Assembly (NCBI GenBank): GCA_034509735.1
Contig: JACGWO010000002.1
Span: forward strand, 42,239,702-42,303,701
Reading direction: 5' to 3'
Length of the DNA stretch: 64,000 nt
Origin: Sesamum alatum
Lineage: Eukaryota; Streptophyta; Magnoliopsida; Lamiales; Pedaliaceae
Shown here: piece by piece, positions 22,563 to 33,784 of the stretch
Layout of the letters: every line of letters starts with the position of its first letter
Numbering within the stretch: position 1 is the first letter of the stretch
Translations under genes and position numbers: made by a program
The notes under the pieces: generated by a model
What the model was told of the DNA's origin: nothing
Seen by the model: the letters and a program-made list of their open reading frames with translations, nothing else
Database searches by the model: none

Positions 22563-24965
22563 ATGGGTTCCTCACCAGAAACCTGCAAGAAACCTCACGC
22601 TGTCTTAGTCCCATTCCCGACCCAAGGCCACCTAAACCCTTTCCTCAAGCTAGCGAAGCTCCTCCACCACAGAGGCTTTCACATAACATTCGTCAACACA
22701 GAGTTCAACCACAACCGCCTCCTCAACTCCAAAGGCTCCGCCTTTCTTGAAAATCTGCCTGATTTTTGCTTTGAGACCATCCCAGATGGGCTGCCTCCTT
22801 CGGACACTGATGTCACGCAGAGTATTCCAGCTCTGTGCGAGTCGACGAGGAAACACAGTTTGGTCCCATTTCGAGAGCTTCTTGCGAAGCTCAATAGCAG
22901 TTCAGTTGTTCCTCCTGTTACTTGTGTTATTGCAGATGGGGTGATGGCTTTTACTCTTCAAGCTGCTCAAGAGATTAATGTACCCTGTGTGATGTTTTGG
23001 ACGTTTGGGGCTTGTGGGGTCTTGAGTATGAAGCTCTGTACGGATTTAACAGACAGGGGAATCACTCCTTTCAAAGGTATTTGGTCTGAGGCCATGAACG
23101 TAGTTCGATGAAAAATATGTGTTGTTCTTGCGTTTGATCGCGTTTTTAACATATCTGTTCTCGTAATATTAAGACATGTATAGAACTTCCGTCACGGGTT
23201 TCTGTTTGAAGATCATTATTGTGCTGACCCACGCAAAATCTGTGTTTCTTGAGGGGAAATAGTATATTCGGTCTCATAAGTTAGGTTATTTTATATTTGA
23301 CCGTATTCGTTACGAAATTCGTACTTTTAATCTCGTAATTTACAAAAGTTTATACTTTTAGTTCTTATCTATTTTTTCTTCTTAATTTAATAGTGCAGGC
23401 CACGTGCGCAGCACGTGGTCATTAAGTACTTTTGACTCGGGGAAATTAACTCGTTTTCTAGCTTGGTAATATTTTAGGGGGAGAGGATATAACTACTTTT
23501 GATGGGAAAAAATAAATCTTGAAAGAAATTAGAGCAAGCAAAAGAGAATTTCTCTCTTCTCTCGTAAACATTGAATCCAACTCTTCCCATATATTCTATT
23601 TTTGTTAGAGAAGAGAGAAATACCCCTTCCCTTGCCTAATTTCCTTCAAGTTTTGGTTCCACCGTCCTAAAGGTAGTTCTATATTTCCCCCCTAAAAGTA
23701 TTGTTAAACTGAAAATGCGTCAATTTTTCTTTCAGCCACTAAATGACCACATACTGATGAGCATGTGGTCTACATCGTTAAAAAACAAATGGAGAAGTGG
23801 ACGATGACTAAAAGTACAATTTTTTAAGTTACAAGATGAAAAGTGAATATCTTACTAGAAAGGAACCAAAATTGTTATTTTCCCTTTTCTTGAAATTGAT
23901 TAAGTTTTTTGCAGACGGGTCTCAGGTTTCTGTACATATATACAATTTTTGTCTCGGGTTTTCTGTTTTAAGATCATGATCACAGATTTCTTGTTACGAA
24001 CTTGCAAGATCTTATGATTGTTTCTTTTTCCAGATTCCAGTTACCTGACAGATGGAAGTTTAGAAGCCCTGGTGGATTGGGTGCCGGGCCTGGAAGACTT
24101 TCGATTCAAGCACGTCTCAAGCTTCATTCAGACTACGAATCCAAATGATCACATGTTACCGTTTCTCAAGGGAGAGATAGAGGCAATGTCAAGAGCTTCA
24201 GCTGCCATTTTGTACACTTTCGACGCCTTAGAGCGCCATATCTTGGACTTCCTGTCGCCGTTGTTCCCCCCAATCTACACGATCGCCCCTCTTCAGCCGC
24301 TTGTCGATCAAATTTCAGCTAAAACTGCAGTATCATCCATGGACTTCAGCCTCTGGAGAGCTGATGACGAATGCGTGGAGTGGCTTAGTTCCAAAGAGCA
24401 AAACTCGGTTATTTACGTGAACTTTGGCAGCGTTGCCGTGTTAACACCAAGTCAAATTCAAGAACTGGCACTCGGGCTGGCAGAGAGCAAGAAGAACTTC
24501 TTGTGGATACTCAGGCCTGATCTGATCAAGGGAAATTCAGGCATCCTGCCGCCTGATTTCACTGCTGAAACTAAAGACAGAGGCCTGATCTTGAGCTGGT
24601 GCATGCAGGAGAAGGTCCTGAGCCACCCGTCTGTGGGTGGATTCTTGACACACTGCGGATGGAACTCTATCTTCGAAGGCATAACTGCCGGCGTGCCGTT
24701 TTTGTGCTTGCCGCAGGTCTCAGATCAGCCTGCAAACTGCAGGTCTGCTTGCATTGAGTGGGGGGTTGGCCTGGAAATTAGCAAGAATTTCAAGAAAGAT
24801 GAAGTCAGGATGCTTGTGAAGGAGCTGTTGGATGGAGAAAATGGGAGGGAGATGAAGAAGAGAGCAATGGAGTGGAAGACAAAGGCTGCAGAGGCCACTG
24901 CTAGTCCTCATGGTTCATCTTTTGTGAATCTTGAGAGATTGGTGAAACAAGTGTTGCTAAAGTGA
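22563..24965 (+). CDS. UGT85-like UDP-glycosyltransferase, gene 1 (intact)
   Basis: Exons 22563-23076 and 24034-24965 give 481 residues, the usual plant family-1 UGT length, with the single intron position common in the UGT85 group. These cytosolic enzymes move glucose from UDP-glucose to small molecules such as terpenoids, cyanohydrins or cytokinins; the substrate cannot be read from sequence. The N-terminal acceptor domain has the catalytic His23 (in PFPTQGHLNPF) and the partner Asp125 (in VIADGVMAF). The C-terminal PSPG box runs from Trp360 to Gln403, including HPSVGGFLTHCGWNS and ending DQ, as expected for UDP-glucose use. The 957-nt intron is three times longer than in gene 3 because of an inserted element. 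One oddity is IAPLQ where gene 3 has the conserved IGPLQ. It heads a three-unit tandem array. Confidence 0.93.
23253..23884. mobile_element. Foldback element inside the intron of UGT gene 1
   Basis: The left end is GGGGAAATAGTATATTCGG and the right end read inversely is GGGAAAATAACAATTTTGG. The flanking 9-mers are GTTTCTTGA (23244-23252) and TTTTCTTGA (23885-23893), one mismatch. The introns of gene 3 and of the pseudogene have the uninterrupted site (TGTTTCTTGAGTTTGATTA). It is 632 bp, non-coding, and contains the palindrome at 23400-23418. Confidence 0.8.
23400..23418. promoter_or_regulatory. Paired G-box palindrome CCACGTGC-GCA-GCACGTGG
   Basis: Two CACGTG cores lie in a perfect 8+3+8 dyad within the intronic element. 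CACGTG is the core site of plant bZIP and bHLH factors. Whether it is used is unknown. Confidence 0.4.
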
Positions 24966-25077
24966 TTTGGAAGCATGGAAGCTCTATTTGGATCTGTGCG
25001 TTTGATTGACAGAGAAATTGAGATATATTATCAATAATTTATAAAAATTATGAACAACTAATTATTATTAAAATAAA

Positions 25078-25505
25078 GGGTAAATTACAACCACCTCTCC
25101 TAAGATTTTGCATAATCATAAATATCGCTCGTTATTTAAAAAATTACAAATACCCCCCTTGAGGTTTGTAATTTTTAACCAAAGGCCTGAAATTGACCAT
25201 TTTGCCCTTGATTTTTTTATTAAAATTATAGAAAAATCAGCCGAAACAAATTGTATTATTGCTCCTCTATGTAAAAAACTTAAAAAACCTCTCTCTGCGC
25301 ATTGTAGTTTAGAAATTTTTTAAGAATTAAATAAAAAATAATTCAGTGCATAAGGGCATTTTGGTCAGTTCACTCATAAAAATGGATGGAAATGGATTAT
25401 TTGTTAGATAGTTACAAACCCCAAGGGGGTATTTGTAAATTTTTAAATAATGAGGGGATATTTATAATTATGTCAAATTTTAAGAGAGGTAGCTGTAATT
25501 TATCC
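25078..25505. mobile_element. GGGTAAATTAC-type foldback element with perfect 9-bp TSD
   Basis: The arms are long: the left begins GGGTAAATTACAACCACCTC, and the right read inversely begins GGATAAATTACAGCTACCTC. TAAAATAAA flanks both sides (25069-25077 and 25506-25514). The 3' flank of the pseudogene in unit 2 (near 37660-37685) keeps the empty site, confirming the ends. Length 428 bp, non-coding. Confidence 0.9.
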
Positions 25506-25586
25506 TAAAATAAATAAAAAATTATGCATCCAAGCTATAGCATGTATTATGTATATATTAAATAGAACAGGATATACAATAAGATT

Positions 25587-26933
25587 GGGAAAAAACTTTT
25601 TTTACTACACTAACTTGGCTCTCGTTCAATTTTAGTACACTAACTTTGGTAATTATCATATTTTATACATTATGTTGCAATTTTGCTTCAATTAAGTCCA
25701 ATTGAGGGTTTTTGTTCCAATTTTCCAGTCAATTGATCGGAATTTGCTGACGTGGCCAATTTTTGTTTATGTGTCCGGCGAAATTAACCACGTCAGCACA
25801 TGACGTGGCCGGCGACTGACGTGGCAGGATGACTTGGATGTATTTTCTTCCATAAGGATGAATTTTAGTACTCTAACTTTAGCATGGTTTAATTTTAGTC
25901 CAATAACTTTGAATGAGGTTAAATTTAAGTACAGAATAAGAATTATAATAATGATATAATATTTTTATTTTTTTCATACGGAATGTAATATTATTAAGAT
26001 AATTTTAATTAATTTGATAATATAGTTGTTAATATTAATTAATTTGATATAGATTAATTGTTAGAAATTCGATAATATAGTTGTTAATCATAGTTTAAAA
26101 AATAGATGATCCAACTGAACTGATAAGTGTGAATAGGAAAAGATCTCGGCTATAATAATATCAACTCTATTAATAATTATAAATAATTAACAAATATATT
26201 ATCAAATTATTAATAATTATAAAATATATAATTATTTATTTTTTAAATTATGATTAACAACTATATTATCAAATTTTCAATAATTAATATATATATCAAA
26301 TTAACTAATATTAAAAACTATATTATTAAATTTTTTATTCTCTAATTAATTAATTTAATAGCTATATTAACAATTATCAAATTATTATTAATTAATTATA
26401 TCTAATTAAGTATTAATAATTATTATTTTAACTTTAACTAATAATTATAAAGAATTAACAAATTTAAAAAAATTTGAGGGTTGGTCGTGAGTGTAGCTTG
26501 CAACTAGCGACCAGTCATAAATATAGAAGTGTACCATTTTCAGCGATACACTTATATTTAATATTTTTTATAATATAAATATAAATGGGCAGTGACAACC
26601 TCTAGACACAATGACAGGGGACTTAAATTTCACCTCATTCAAAGTTATTGGACTAAAATTAAACCATACTAAAGTTAGTGTACTAAAATTCATCCTTATG
26701 GAAGAAAATACATCCAAGGCATCCCGCCACGTCAGTCGCCGGCCACGTCATGTGCTGACGTGGTTAATTTCGCCGGACACATAAACAAAAATTGGCCACG
26801 TCAGCAAATTCCGATCAATTGGACTTAATTGAAGTAAAATTGCAACATAATGTATAAAATGTGATAATTATCAAAGTTAGTGTACTAAAATTGAACGAGA
26901 GCCAAATTAGTGTACTAAATCTTTTTTTTTCCC
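25587..26933. mobile_element. Large foldback element with ACGT-rich arms and 10-bp TSD
   Basis: The ends are GGGAAAAAACTTT and its inverse. CAATAAGATT is duplicated on both sides (25577-25586 and 26934-26943). Arms of roughly 330-350 bp are near-mirror copies around a very AT-rich loop. Each arm carries a dense set of ACGT cores such as TGACGTGGC and CCACGTCAG. Empty sites are visible in unit 2 (GATATACAAAAAGATTTAAA near 37730) and unit 3 (near 42262). Length 1347 bp; no protein is encoded. Confidence 0.92.
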
Positions 26934-26943
26934 CAATAAGATT

Positions 26944-27259
26944 TAAAATAAAAAATTCAAACAATCAACTTAATTAAGTACCCTACATGGTCACTTAATT
27001 GCTGTAAACGAAAACTAATCCTTAAAAGATGAGCTCGTCACCACGACATCGGCAAAATTGCACAATAGACCAAAAAAGCTCCTCACAATTAAATTATAAA
27101 TTTGTTGTCCCAAGTTTATTGCATGTAAATCGATTCGATCTCATAATCTCAGAGTGTAGAAAGCACAAATATTTCACGAACCAAAGACAGAGGGTATTTT
27201 ATGTATTTTCATCTCATGATCGAAATATGAAGGAAGCTTATCGAATTTGAATTACAGTT
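26944..27259. other. 3' flank of UGT unit 1
   Basis: Non-coding. It is collinear with 42285-42466 plus 43761-43850 in unit 3, with TTAAAAGATGAG and AATTAAATTATAAATTT shared. Confidence 0.6.
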
Positions 27260-27815
27260 CTTTTATATATTGTGAGACTTTTGTTGATGCAAGCTCTTAT
27301 TTTTCATGGTCATGATGAGTCGATCACCTTCAAAGTAGGAGGAAATTTCTAGAGATACTTAATTGGTACGGGAAGAGGGTTGATAGTGTTGACAGTGTGC
27401 TGTACGTGTGATTAGTATGTAGGATTCATTGTTGGAGGCATTTCAATATGTGTGTAATGAGAGAAATATTGTGGAACAAAGAGGAACATCATCGGGCTTG
27501 ATTGAGAAAATGGAGAGTTTCGAATTTATTTTTATCTTGCAGTTGATGATAAGAGTATTGGGAATGACAAATGAATTATCTTATGTCTTGTAACAAAAAG
27601 ATCAAAATATTGTTAATGCAATGGGGTTGATTGTCAACGTCAAAGATCGTTTACAACACTTGAGAGATAATGGATGGGATGCATTCTTGAAAGAAGTTGA
27701 GATGCTTTGTTGTAAAAAATCTATTCTGGTTCCAAAGATAGAGGAGATATTTGTTGATACTAATGATGAAGTGATTATGCAACATTTCCAAAATATGAAA
27801 ACTCGTAGATTTTAA
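27260..27815 (+). pseudogene. hAT-related (zf-MYM1/DUF4371-like) transposase remnant
   Basis: Pieces in more than one frame resemble the conserved region of the TTF-type or MYM-type zinc finger proteins derived from hAT transposases: FHGHDESITFKVGGNF near 27300-27350, then MTNELSY...QKDQNIVNAM and VKDRLQHLRDNGWDAFL to 27815. In-frame stops, for example TAA after ELSYVL near 27590, show it is dead. The last 64 residues remain open. The family name comes from recalled motifs, so confidence is moderate. Confidence 0.6.
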
Positions 27816-28289
27816 CTTATCTTCGTTGTTAGAGTAATAATGCTAGAAATTAGTTGTATTTATCTTGTAATATGTATTTAACTTGCAATGATGAATTATA
27901 ATAATTTAACTTTTTTTATGAATTTGTAATGATTATTAAATTTTGATAGGACTAAGTCAAATTTTTAGCTTCGTTGTTGCGGTAAACATATTCCGACAAT
28001 GTGCTTGGAATAATAGTTTGCACTCTCAATCGGTAACTACTTCATCTTGCGTTTGTGGTGGTGCATACATGTATTAATTCCAACCCAACTACATAAGAAA
28101 GAAGGTGACAACCTCAGGCCAAAAGACGTGAAATTTTAGCTCAGACCCGATTCGTTTAAATTTGAACCAATTATATGACAAGTGTATGTGATTGATGTAC
28201 ACTTTAGAAAAAGTGACCAATTACATAGCAAGTGTATCTAACCTGGTCCCGGCAAGAATTTTTGTTTTCTCTCCTACTCTTTATATTTA
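27816..28289. other. Spacer between UGT units 1 and 2
   Basis: No gene or clear repeat is seen. Confidence 0.4.
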
Positions 28290-29016
28290 GGGTAAATTAC
28301 AATCACATCTCCTGAGGTTTGGCATAATTATAAATATCTCCTCTACAAATACGCCCGGACTTTAATGTCCGTCACGATTTTATTCATTATGTTTCCATCC
28401 AATTTTTGTAATGAAATGTCAAAACACCCTTTTGGATTATAAGTTATAATTTTATATATTTTTTAGAATTTTTTAAAATATTTTTATGAATTAATATTGT
28501 CTGTGGATTATTTCTTTTAGGGATAATTATATTTACACCCCCTAACCTATGATCTGTTTACGCAAACCACCCCTGTCTTTTGAATAATTACAAATACACC
28601 CACTAGAAATATAAGCATCATTTACACAAACCACCCCTATTTTTTAGAAAATTACACTTACACCCCTCAAAAGTATCGAAATTATTCCACAAACTATCCC
28701 TATTTTTTTGCTATCAAAGGTGGTTTCTGTAATTATGCAAAAAATATGGGTGGTTTGTGAAAATAGACTATAGGTCAGGGGGTGTAAATGCAATTATCTC
28801 TTTCTTTTACTTACCCTTATATTGTTTTATATTTTTTCAAATATTTTTTTTAAATTAAATAAAAAAAATTGGCAAGGATATTGTAGTACTTTTCACATCT
28901 CCGTCTAAGGACTACATAGTTATTTTAAATTTGAGGGAAATATTTGTAATTTTTCAAATAATGCGAGGGCATTTGTAACTATATCAAATCTCAGAAGAGA
29001 CATTTGTAATTTACCT
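28290..29016. mobile_element. GGGTAAATTAC-type foldback element carrying a nested element
   Basis: The left end is GGGTAAATTACAATCAC and the right end read inversely is AGGTAAATTACAAATG. The flanking 9-mers are TTATATTTA (28281-28289) and ATATATTTA (29017-29025), 8 of 9. Without the nested 281-bp element and its 9-bp duplication it would be about 437 bp, the family size. Confidence 0.75.
28520..28800. mobile_element. GGGATAATTA-type foldback element with perfect 9-bp TSD (nested)
   Basis: The left end is GGGATAATTATATTTACACC and the right end read inversely is GAGATAATTGCATTTACACC. TTTCTTTTA is duplicated (28511-28519 and 28801-28809). Repeated ACCACCCCT-type words mark this family. Relatives are at 32881, 39819 and 58465. 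Confidence 0.87.
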
Positions 29017-29115
29017 ATATATTTATCATCACATCAAGGATATCAAAATTCAGAAATCTTTACCTAATAAGTTGAGTGAGTGCAGCACACGATACTTTAA
29101 TCAAAATAAATTATT

Positions 29116-29357
29116 TTATAAATTACGATAGGCTCCCCTGATGTTTATCATAATTATAAATATTTTTTATTGTTTACAAATTATAAATATTCCTCTAATG
29201 TTAATGGTCTTCTAACAAAATACCCCCTCATAACAGTCCATTTTAGGACTATTTGTCAAATAATCGTTAATTTAATAAGGAAATTTGTAATTTTTCAAAT
29301 GTTGATGTGATATTTGTGATTATGATACACCTCATAGGAGCTCATTGTAATTTATCC
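29116..29357. mobile_element. Small foldback element with perfect 9-bp TSD
   Basis: TAAATTATT flanks both ends (29107-29115 and 29358-29366). The ends are TTATAAATTACGATAGG and, inverted, GGATAAATTACAATGAGC. It is 242 bp, a short relative of the GGGTAAATTAC family. Confidence 0.75.
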
Positions 29358-29907
29358 TAAATTATTTTTTGTTGGTGTTTCGTAATGACAACCTAACTCT
29401 ATCACATATTCTAGAATTCGAGTTTATTACAAGTGCCGAATTATGAATTATAGATTTTTATTTGAACATAGACAATTAAAAATACGAGTTTTTAGAATGG
29501 TACATGATTTATAGTTGAACTACACGTCAATCACAAGGCCCATAAAGATTAGGGTAAAAAAAACATTTTTTCTTCCACCAAAAAATAGTCACATGCAGCG
29601 CACATGTGTAACTTGAACCACAAAATCTTAAATTTGGCTCATTTTTCAGGTATACACCATGATCTGACGACAAAAAATGAAATTCAACATAAACCCACGA
29701 GTAGCTTTTTAGAAATAAAGAAGATTATTGCACATGTGCATTGCATATGCCTATTTTCATATGTGATAGCTTGTAAAACTTGTATAGTTGACACGATAAA
29801 TTTAAATAAAAAGAAGTGACAAGTGAAAAAAGACACCATTCGTAGTACGAATCACAAAATGCTTTTTACCCAAAAGATTATGTGATAAAAAATAAATAAA
29901 TAAATCA

Positions 29908-30279
29908 GGGAAAATATTTTTTTGGTCTTGTAAAATTAGAGCATTATTTCTTTTGACACCACAACTTAGGTAGGTAGCTGTTTTAGTCTCATAAAACATA
30001 TTTTTCAGTTTTTTTGTCTCAACACATGATATTTTGGGACAAAAAAAATTGAAAAACGTGTTTTATGGAACTAAAACAGTCACCTACATTTGGGACCAAA
30101 AAAACTAAAAAACGTTTTTTATGAGACTAAAACAACCACCTACCTAAGTTGCACATGATTTTTTGGGACCAGAAAAACTGAAAAACGTATTTTATGTGAC
30201 TAAAACAACCACCTACCTAAGTTGTGGTATAAAAAAAAATAATACCCTAATTTTACGGGACCAAAAATACATTTTACCC
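29908..30279. mobile_element. Foldback element with internal tandem repeats and perfect 9-bp TSD
   Basis: AATAAATCA flanks both ends (29899-29907 and 30280-30288). The ends are GGGAAAATATTTTTTTGGTC and, inverted, GGGTAAAATGTATTTTTGGT. The right side holds about three copies of a 55-75 bp unit containing ACTAAAACAACCACCTACC, the left side one inverted copy. Confidence 0.82.
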
Positions 30280-30338
30280 AATAAATCATGTACTTAAATG
30301 ATTTGGACTTTTTAATGACAATCAATTGTATTGATATA

Positions 30339-31229
30339 GGGAGTGTTTGCGCGCGCTTTAAAAAAGCGCTTTTCAGCTTTTGGACGTTGAAAAACACTTT
30401 TGAGGTGTTTGATATGCCAACTTCTGCTTTTGAAACTGCTACGGGAAGCACTTTTAAGCCAAAAGCTGGAAGCACCTTGGGGGGTGCTTCTAGCTGCTTT
30501 GGCTTTTTTGTAAATAAATTCAACTTCTTTTTAAACTACTTTAACCTCATTATAATAATTTCAATTCAATTGTATCCTTTTTAATGTATTTTCAAATTGC
30601 TCATCGAAAGTTGATGTTAGAAATTTTAAATAATTTGAATAATTTATCACTAACAAAATTTATAAGTTCACATGTTTAATATTTTAAAATTTTACTATTT
30701 TATTTTCTATATTATATGATATTATTCCTAAATCATAGAAAAAAATAAATTAAATTGCTAGGATTAATAAAAAATAATTATTATTTTGTCAATATTGTAG
30801 GTTTATTTATTGTGCATGAATGAACAATTATATTACATAATAAGAACATTATTGAACTAAATATTCAATTTTTCTATTAATATTGAATATTTTTATAATA
30901 TAAATTATAATCATTTTGTAAAAAATTAAATATGAGATATACTAATTGAAAAAAAAATTATTATTTTTGAGGAAAAATAATTATTATAATCAAGAGATAA
31001 GTGGAAATATTAAGGCAAAATAGCATTTGTTTAATACATGGGGACAAAACGGTCTTTAATCAATTAAACGTATTTTTAAAAGCGCTTTTCTCCCAAACAC
31101 TGCCAATTTAGCTTTTATCTGCTTTTCACTTTTTTTTACAAACACTACCCACTTTTGATTTTGCTACAACTTTCAACTTTTTCTACGAAAATCACTTCTT
31201 TAAAAGCAAAAACTCTCGCAAACACTCCC
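30339..31229. mobile_element. PIF/Harbinger-like foldback element (GGGAGTGTTTGCG ends)
   Basis: The terminal inverted repeats are GGGAGTGTTTGCGCGCG... and, on the other side, its counterpart GGGAGTGTTTGCGAGAG. Both arms contain AAAAGCGCTTTT-type words. Comparison with unit 1 (AATTTAATACATCAATATT near 19924) places the insertion at a TTA, the usual PIF/Harbinger target. One TTA copy is intact (31230-31232); the left one reads ATA. Length 891 bp, no transposase. Confidence 0.72.
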
Positions 31230-32394
31230 TTACTACATCAATGTTGCACTTTTAAGTAAGGTTTTCCGATCAAACTCTCACTAACTTTTCTTAGGTAGGA
31301 AAGCCTAATTCCTCGAGCAAGTCGTCGAAAAGACACCCTCCCCAATTTAGGGTTTTGAGTAAGTTTTGAATCTTTAAATTAACGGAAAAATCTTGTCAAA
31401 TTTATGTTCAAATTCAATCAATTACACGACAATTTTGTCGCCGTCAATCTCCTTAAATTATACACTAATTATTACATTTTTTATATAATTAATTCAGGTA
31501 CGATCAAATTTAGTATATACCAAAATTTTCTATAAAAAATCTTTATAACTTGTCGTGTATATCTCAAATGAAATAGAAAATATTAGTGTATTTGGAAAAA
31601 GAAATCGATCCTCTGTGTACACAATGTAATGGTCCAAAAGCTATTGTTAGTAGATGAGTGCAGAGTGTTGAAGCCTGATAAATGATTTATTAGTAATCCC
31701 CAACATAAATTAATCAATAGACATCAAGTTGAAAGTGAGGAAATGTACTGCGTGCTTGTAAGAATTGTATCTTTTATTAGGGTTAATTTTTTTTTAAAAA
31801 AAAAGTGAAAGCGATGAATATTATTAATTGAACTAAATCGATTACAATCAGTCCTGTCGACTATCAATCTCTAATAGAGACAATTACAATAATTATACAT
31901 GCATCAACAATATTACATAAATGAAATCTAAACAACCATTTACTATAACAGTATACAAATAATCCTGCTATTTGTGGTGTCATCAATGCGACCTAGATGC
32001 GTTTTCTCATATTTGTATATAAATCAACAGTCTGATTTGCTTGGTTTAAACCAACGGCCCAGATCTAAAATTCTTTTATAATATATATATATATATATGC
32101 ATATTCTTAAATATTAAATATAAATATATAAAAATAATATTTTAAAAATATATTTTGGGCCTTTGATTTGGTTGGTGAAATTTGGGGGATGGATTTAAAT
32201 GATTAAATTTGAATTGTTGATGTTATTGATGACATATGAATCATTAATTTATGTTGATCAAGATCTATCGATTCTTAAACGAGGAATTTTATATTAAAAA
32301 GGTAAAAAGATAGAAGAAATGAAGAGTGTAACACACCTTTTGCGTAAAGGGGCTTTTTTTTCTTTATCTTTGATATCACAATAAGGTAAATTGA
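31230..32394. other. Unit 2 upstream DNA with an extra AT-rich block
   Basis: 31610-31780 matches units 1 and 3 (ACACAATGTAATGGTCC and following). 31785-32390 is absent from unit 3 and looks like further insertion(s). It opens with a T/A run, and the first part weakly resembles the A-tail side of the SINE at 10874. A TA repeat lies at about 32080-32097. No gene is supported. Confidence 0.4.
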
Positions 32395-32875
32395 CACTTT
32401 TTTTTTCACATGGAGTTTTTTTTAATATTTTTACAACAAGCTTTTGTAAGGTTTAACATAATTAGGAATATTCCCTTTTTATTTTGAGAAATTACTAATA
32501 CTTTTTATATTTGATGAAATTATGTAATCTTAAATTGAGACTTGAAGTTATCAATTTAGTTCTTACTGTTTTTTTTTTTTAAAAAAAAATTGAAAATCTG
32601 TAAGATCCCAGAGGGGATGAATGAATGTTTTTTAAAAATTGCTCTTATTTTGTAAAAGAAATTCAGAAAATTTTAAAAAAATTAATTCTTAATAAAAAAA
32701 ATATTTTGGTCAATTCATCATAAAAATTGGATAAAAATCTAAAGAAAACTAATGGGATGGTCTTATTATTAGACGGGCATTAAAATTAGGGGGTATTCGT
32801 AATTTTTCAAATAACGAACATATATTTATAATTATGTCAATTTTAAGGGAGATGGTTGTAGTTTACCCTTGTAAC
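32395..32875. mobile_element. Unit 2 copy of the ancestral GGGTAAATTAC-type foldback element
   Basis: It corresponds to 20820-22058 minus the solo LTR, and to 39345-39809. The right end reads GTTGTAGTTTACCC at 32875. The left end is eroded. Confidence 0.6.
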
Positions 32876-33624
32876 TAATAGGAATAATTACATTTAGAAC
32901 CCCTGGTCTATGATTTAATTACACAAATCACTCATATTTTTTCGTAATTACAATAACCACCCCTAATAGCTAAAAAATATGATTAGTTTGAATAATAATG
33001 TTAATATTTTCAGGGAATATGTGAATTTTTTTTAAGAAGCAGATATAATTTGTGTAAATGATGTTAACGTTTATAGTGAGTATATATATAATCTTTTGAA
33101 ATATAGAAATAATTTATGTAAAAAAACTAGGTGAGTTAGGAAGAGAAATTATTTAAATAATATTAAAAATATAAAAACTTATAAAAATAGTGCACATTTT
33201 AAAGAGGCAGCCGTCTCTGACAAAGTGTTGGGGGAACCTGCCATAAGGTAATCGTGGCAGGTCTTTTTTTTTAAAAAAATATTTATTATTAAAAATTAGT
33301 TTTTTAATTGATTAATTAATAAAATAAATTTTAATTTATGTTTATGTAACACATTTAATATTTTTATTCATATTGTACACAAAAGATTAATAAAAGTATT
33401 ATTGTGACTTTATCGAGGTAACGATACCAATTAATTTTTTAAATAATTGTTATTGGAATGTATTTTTAATTAAAAATATTACTTATAATTTATTAAAAAA
33501 TTTATTAATATTGTACACAAAAAATTAACAATAATTGTGTGACTTTACTCGAACTAATGACACCAACTAATAATTTTTTAAAACATAATTATTGTTAAAA
33601 AGTAATTCTTTATTTTATTAATTA

Positions 33625-33778
33625 ACTAGCCGTCATGACTCGCCGTTCCTGCGTGCATATAATAAATAACTTTTTACGCTTAAAAATATATTATAAATAA
33701 GAGTAAAATATATAAAGTAATACATCACATTAAAAAAAAAGGAACGAAAGAAAAAACTAATTTATATAATAGTATAGA
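33625..33778 (-). mobile_element. Short Helitron (minus)
   Basis: On the minus strand it begins TCTATACTATTATATAAAT and ends GCACGCAGGAACGGCGAGTC...CTAGT. At 154 bp it is an internally deleted copy. Confidence 0.7.
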
Positions 33779-33784
33779 TTAGTA

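Larger units (their letters stand above)
17711..27240 (+). repeat. UGT85 tandem duplication, unit 1
   Basis: Blocks in common with unit 2 are: 17711-17880 with 29376-29555, 18800-18985 with 29575-29750, 19870-20070 with 30285-31340, and 20655-20760 with 31610-31730, then the UGT gene itself. The 3' flank continues in common with unit 3 (27000-27240 with 42340-42466 and 43761-43850). Differences between units are mostly discrete transposon insertions. Boundaries are approximate, because the similarity was followed by eye. Confidence 0.8.

Noticed and set aside
22650..22894. Minus-strand frames opposite UGT exons (also at 24458-24911, 36913-37505, 40342-40586, 41479-41932)
   Set aside because: They mirror the UGT coding sequence and recur identically in each copy, as expected from antisense shadows.
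30001..30228. Tandem repeat considered as a possible CRISPR-like or satellite array
   Set aside because: Only about three units, unequal in length, and fully contained in a foldback element with a 9-bp target duplication.
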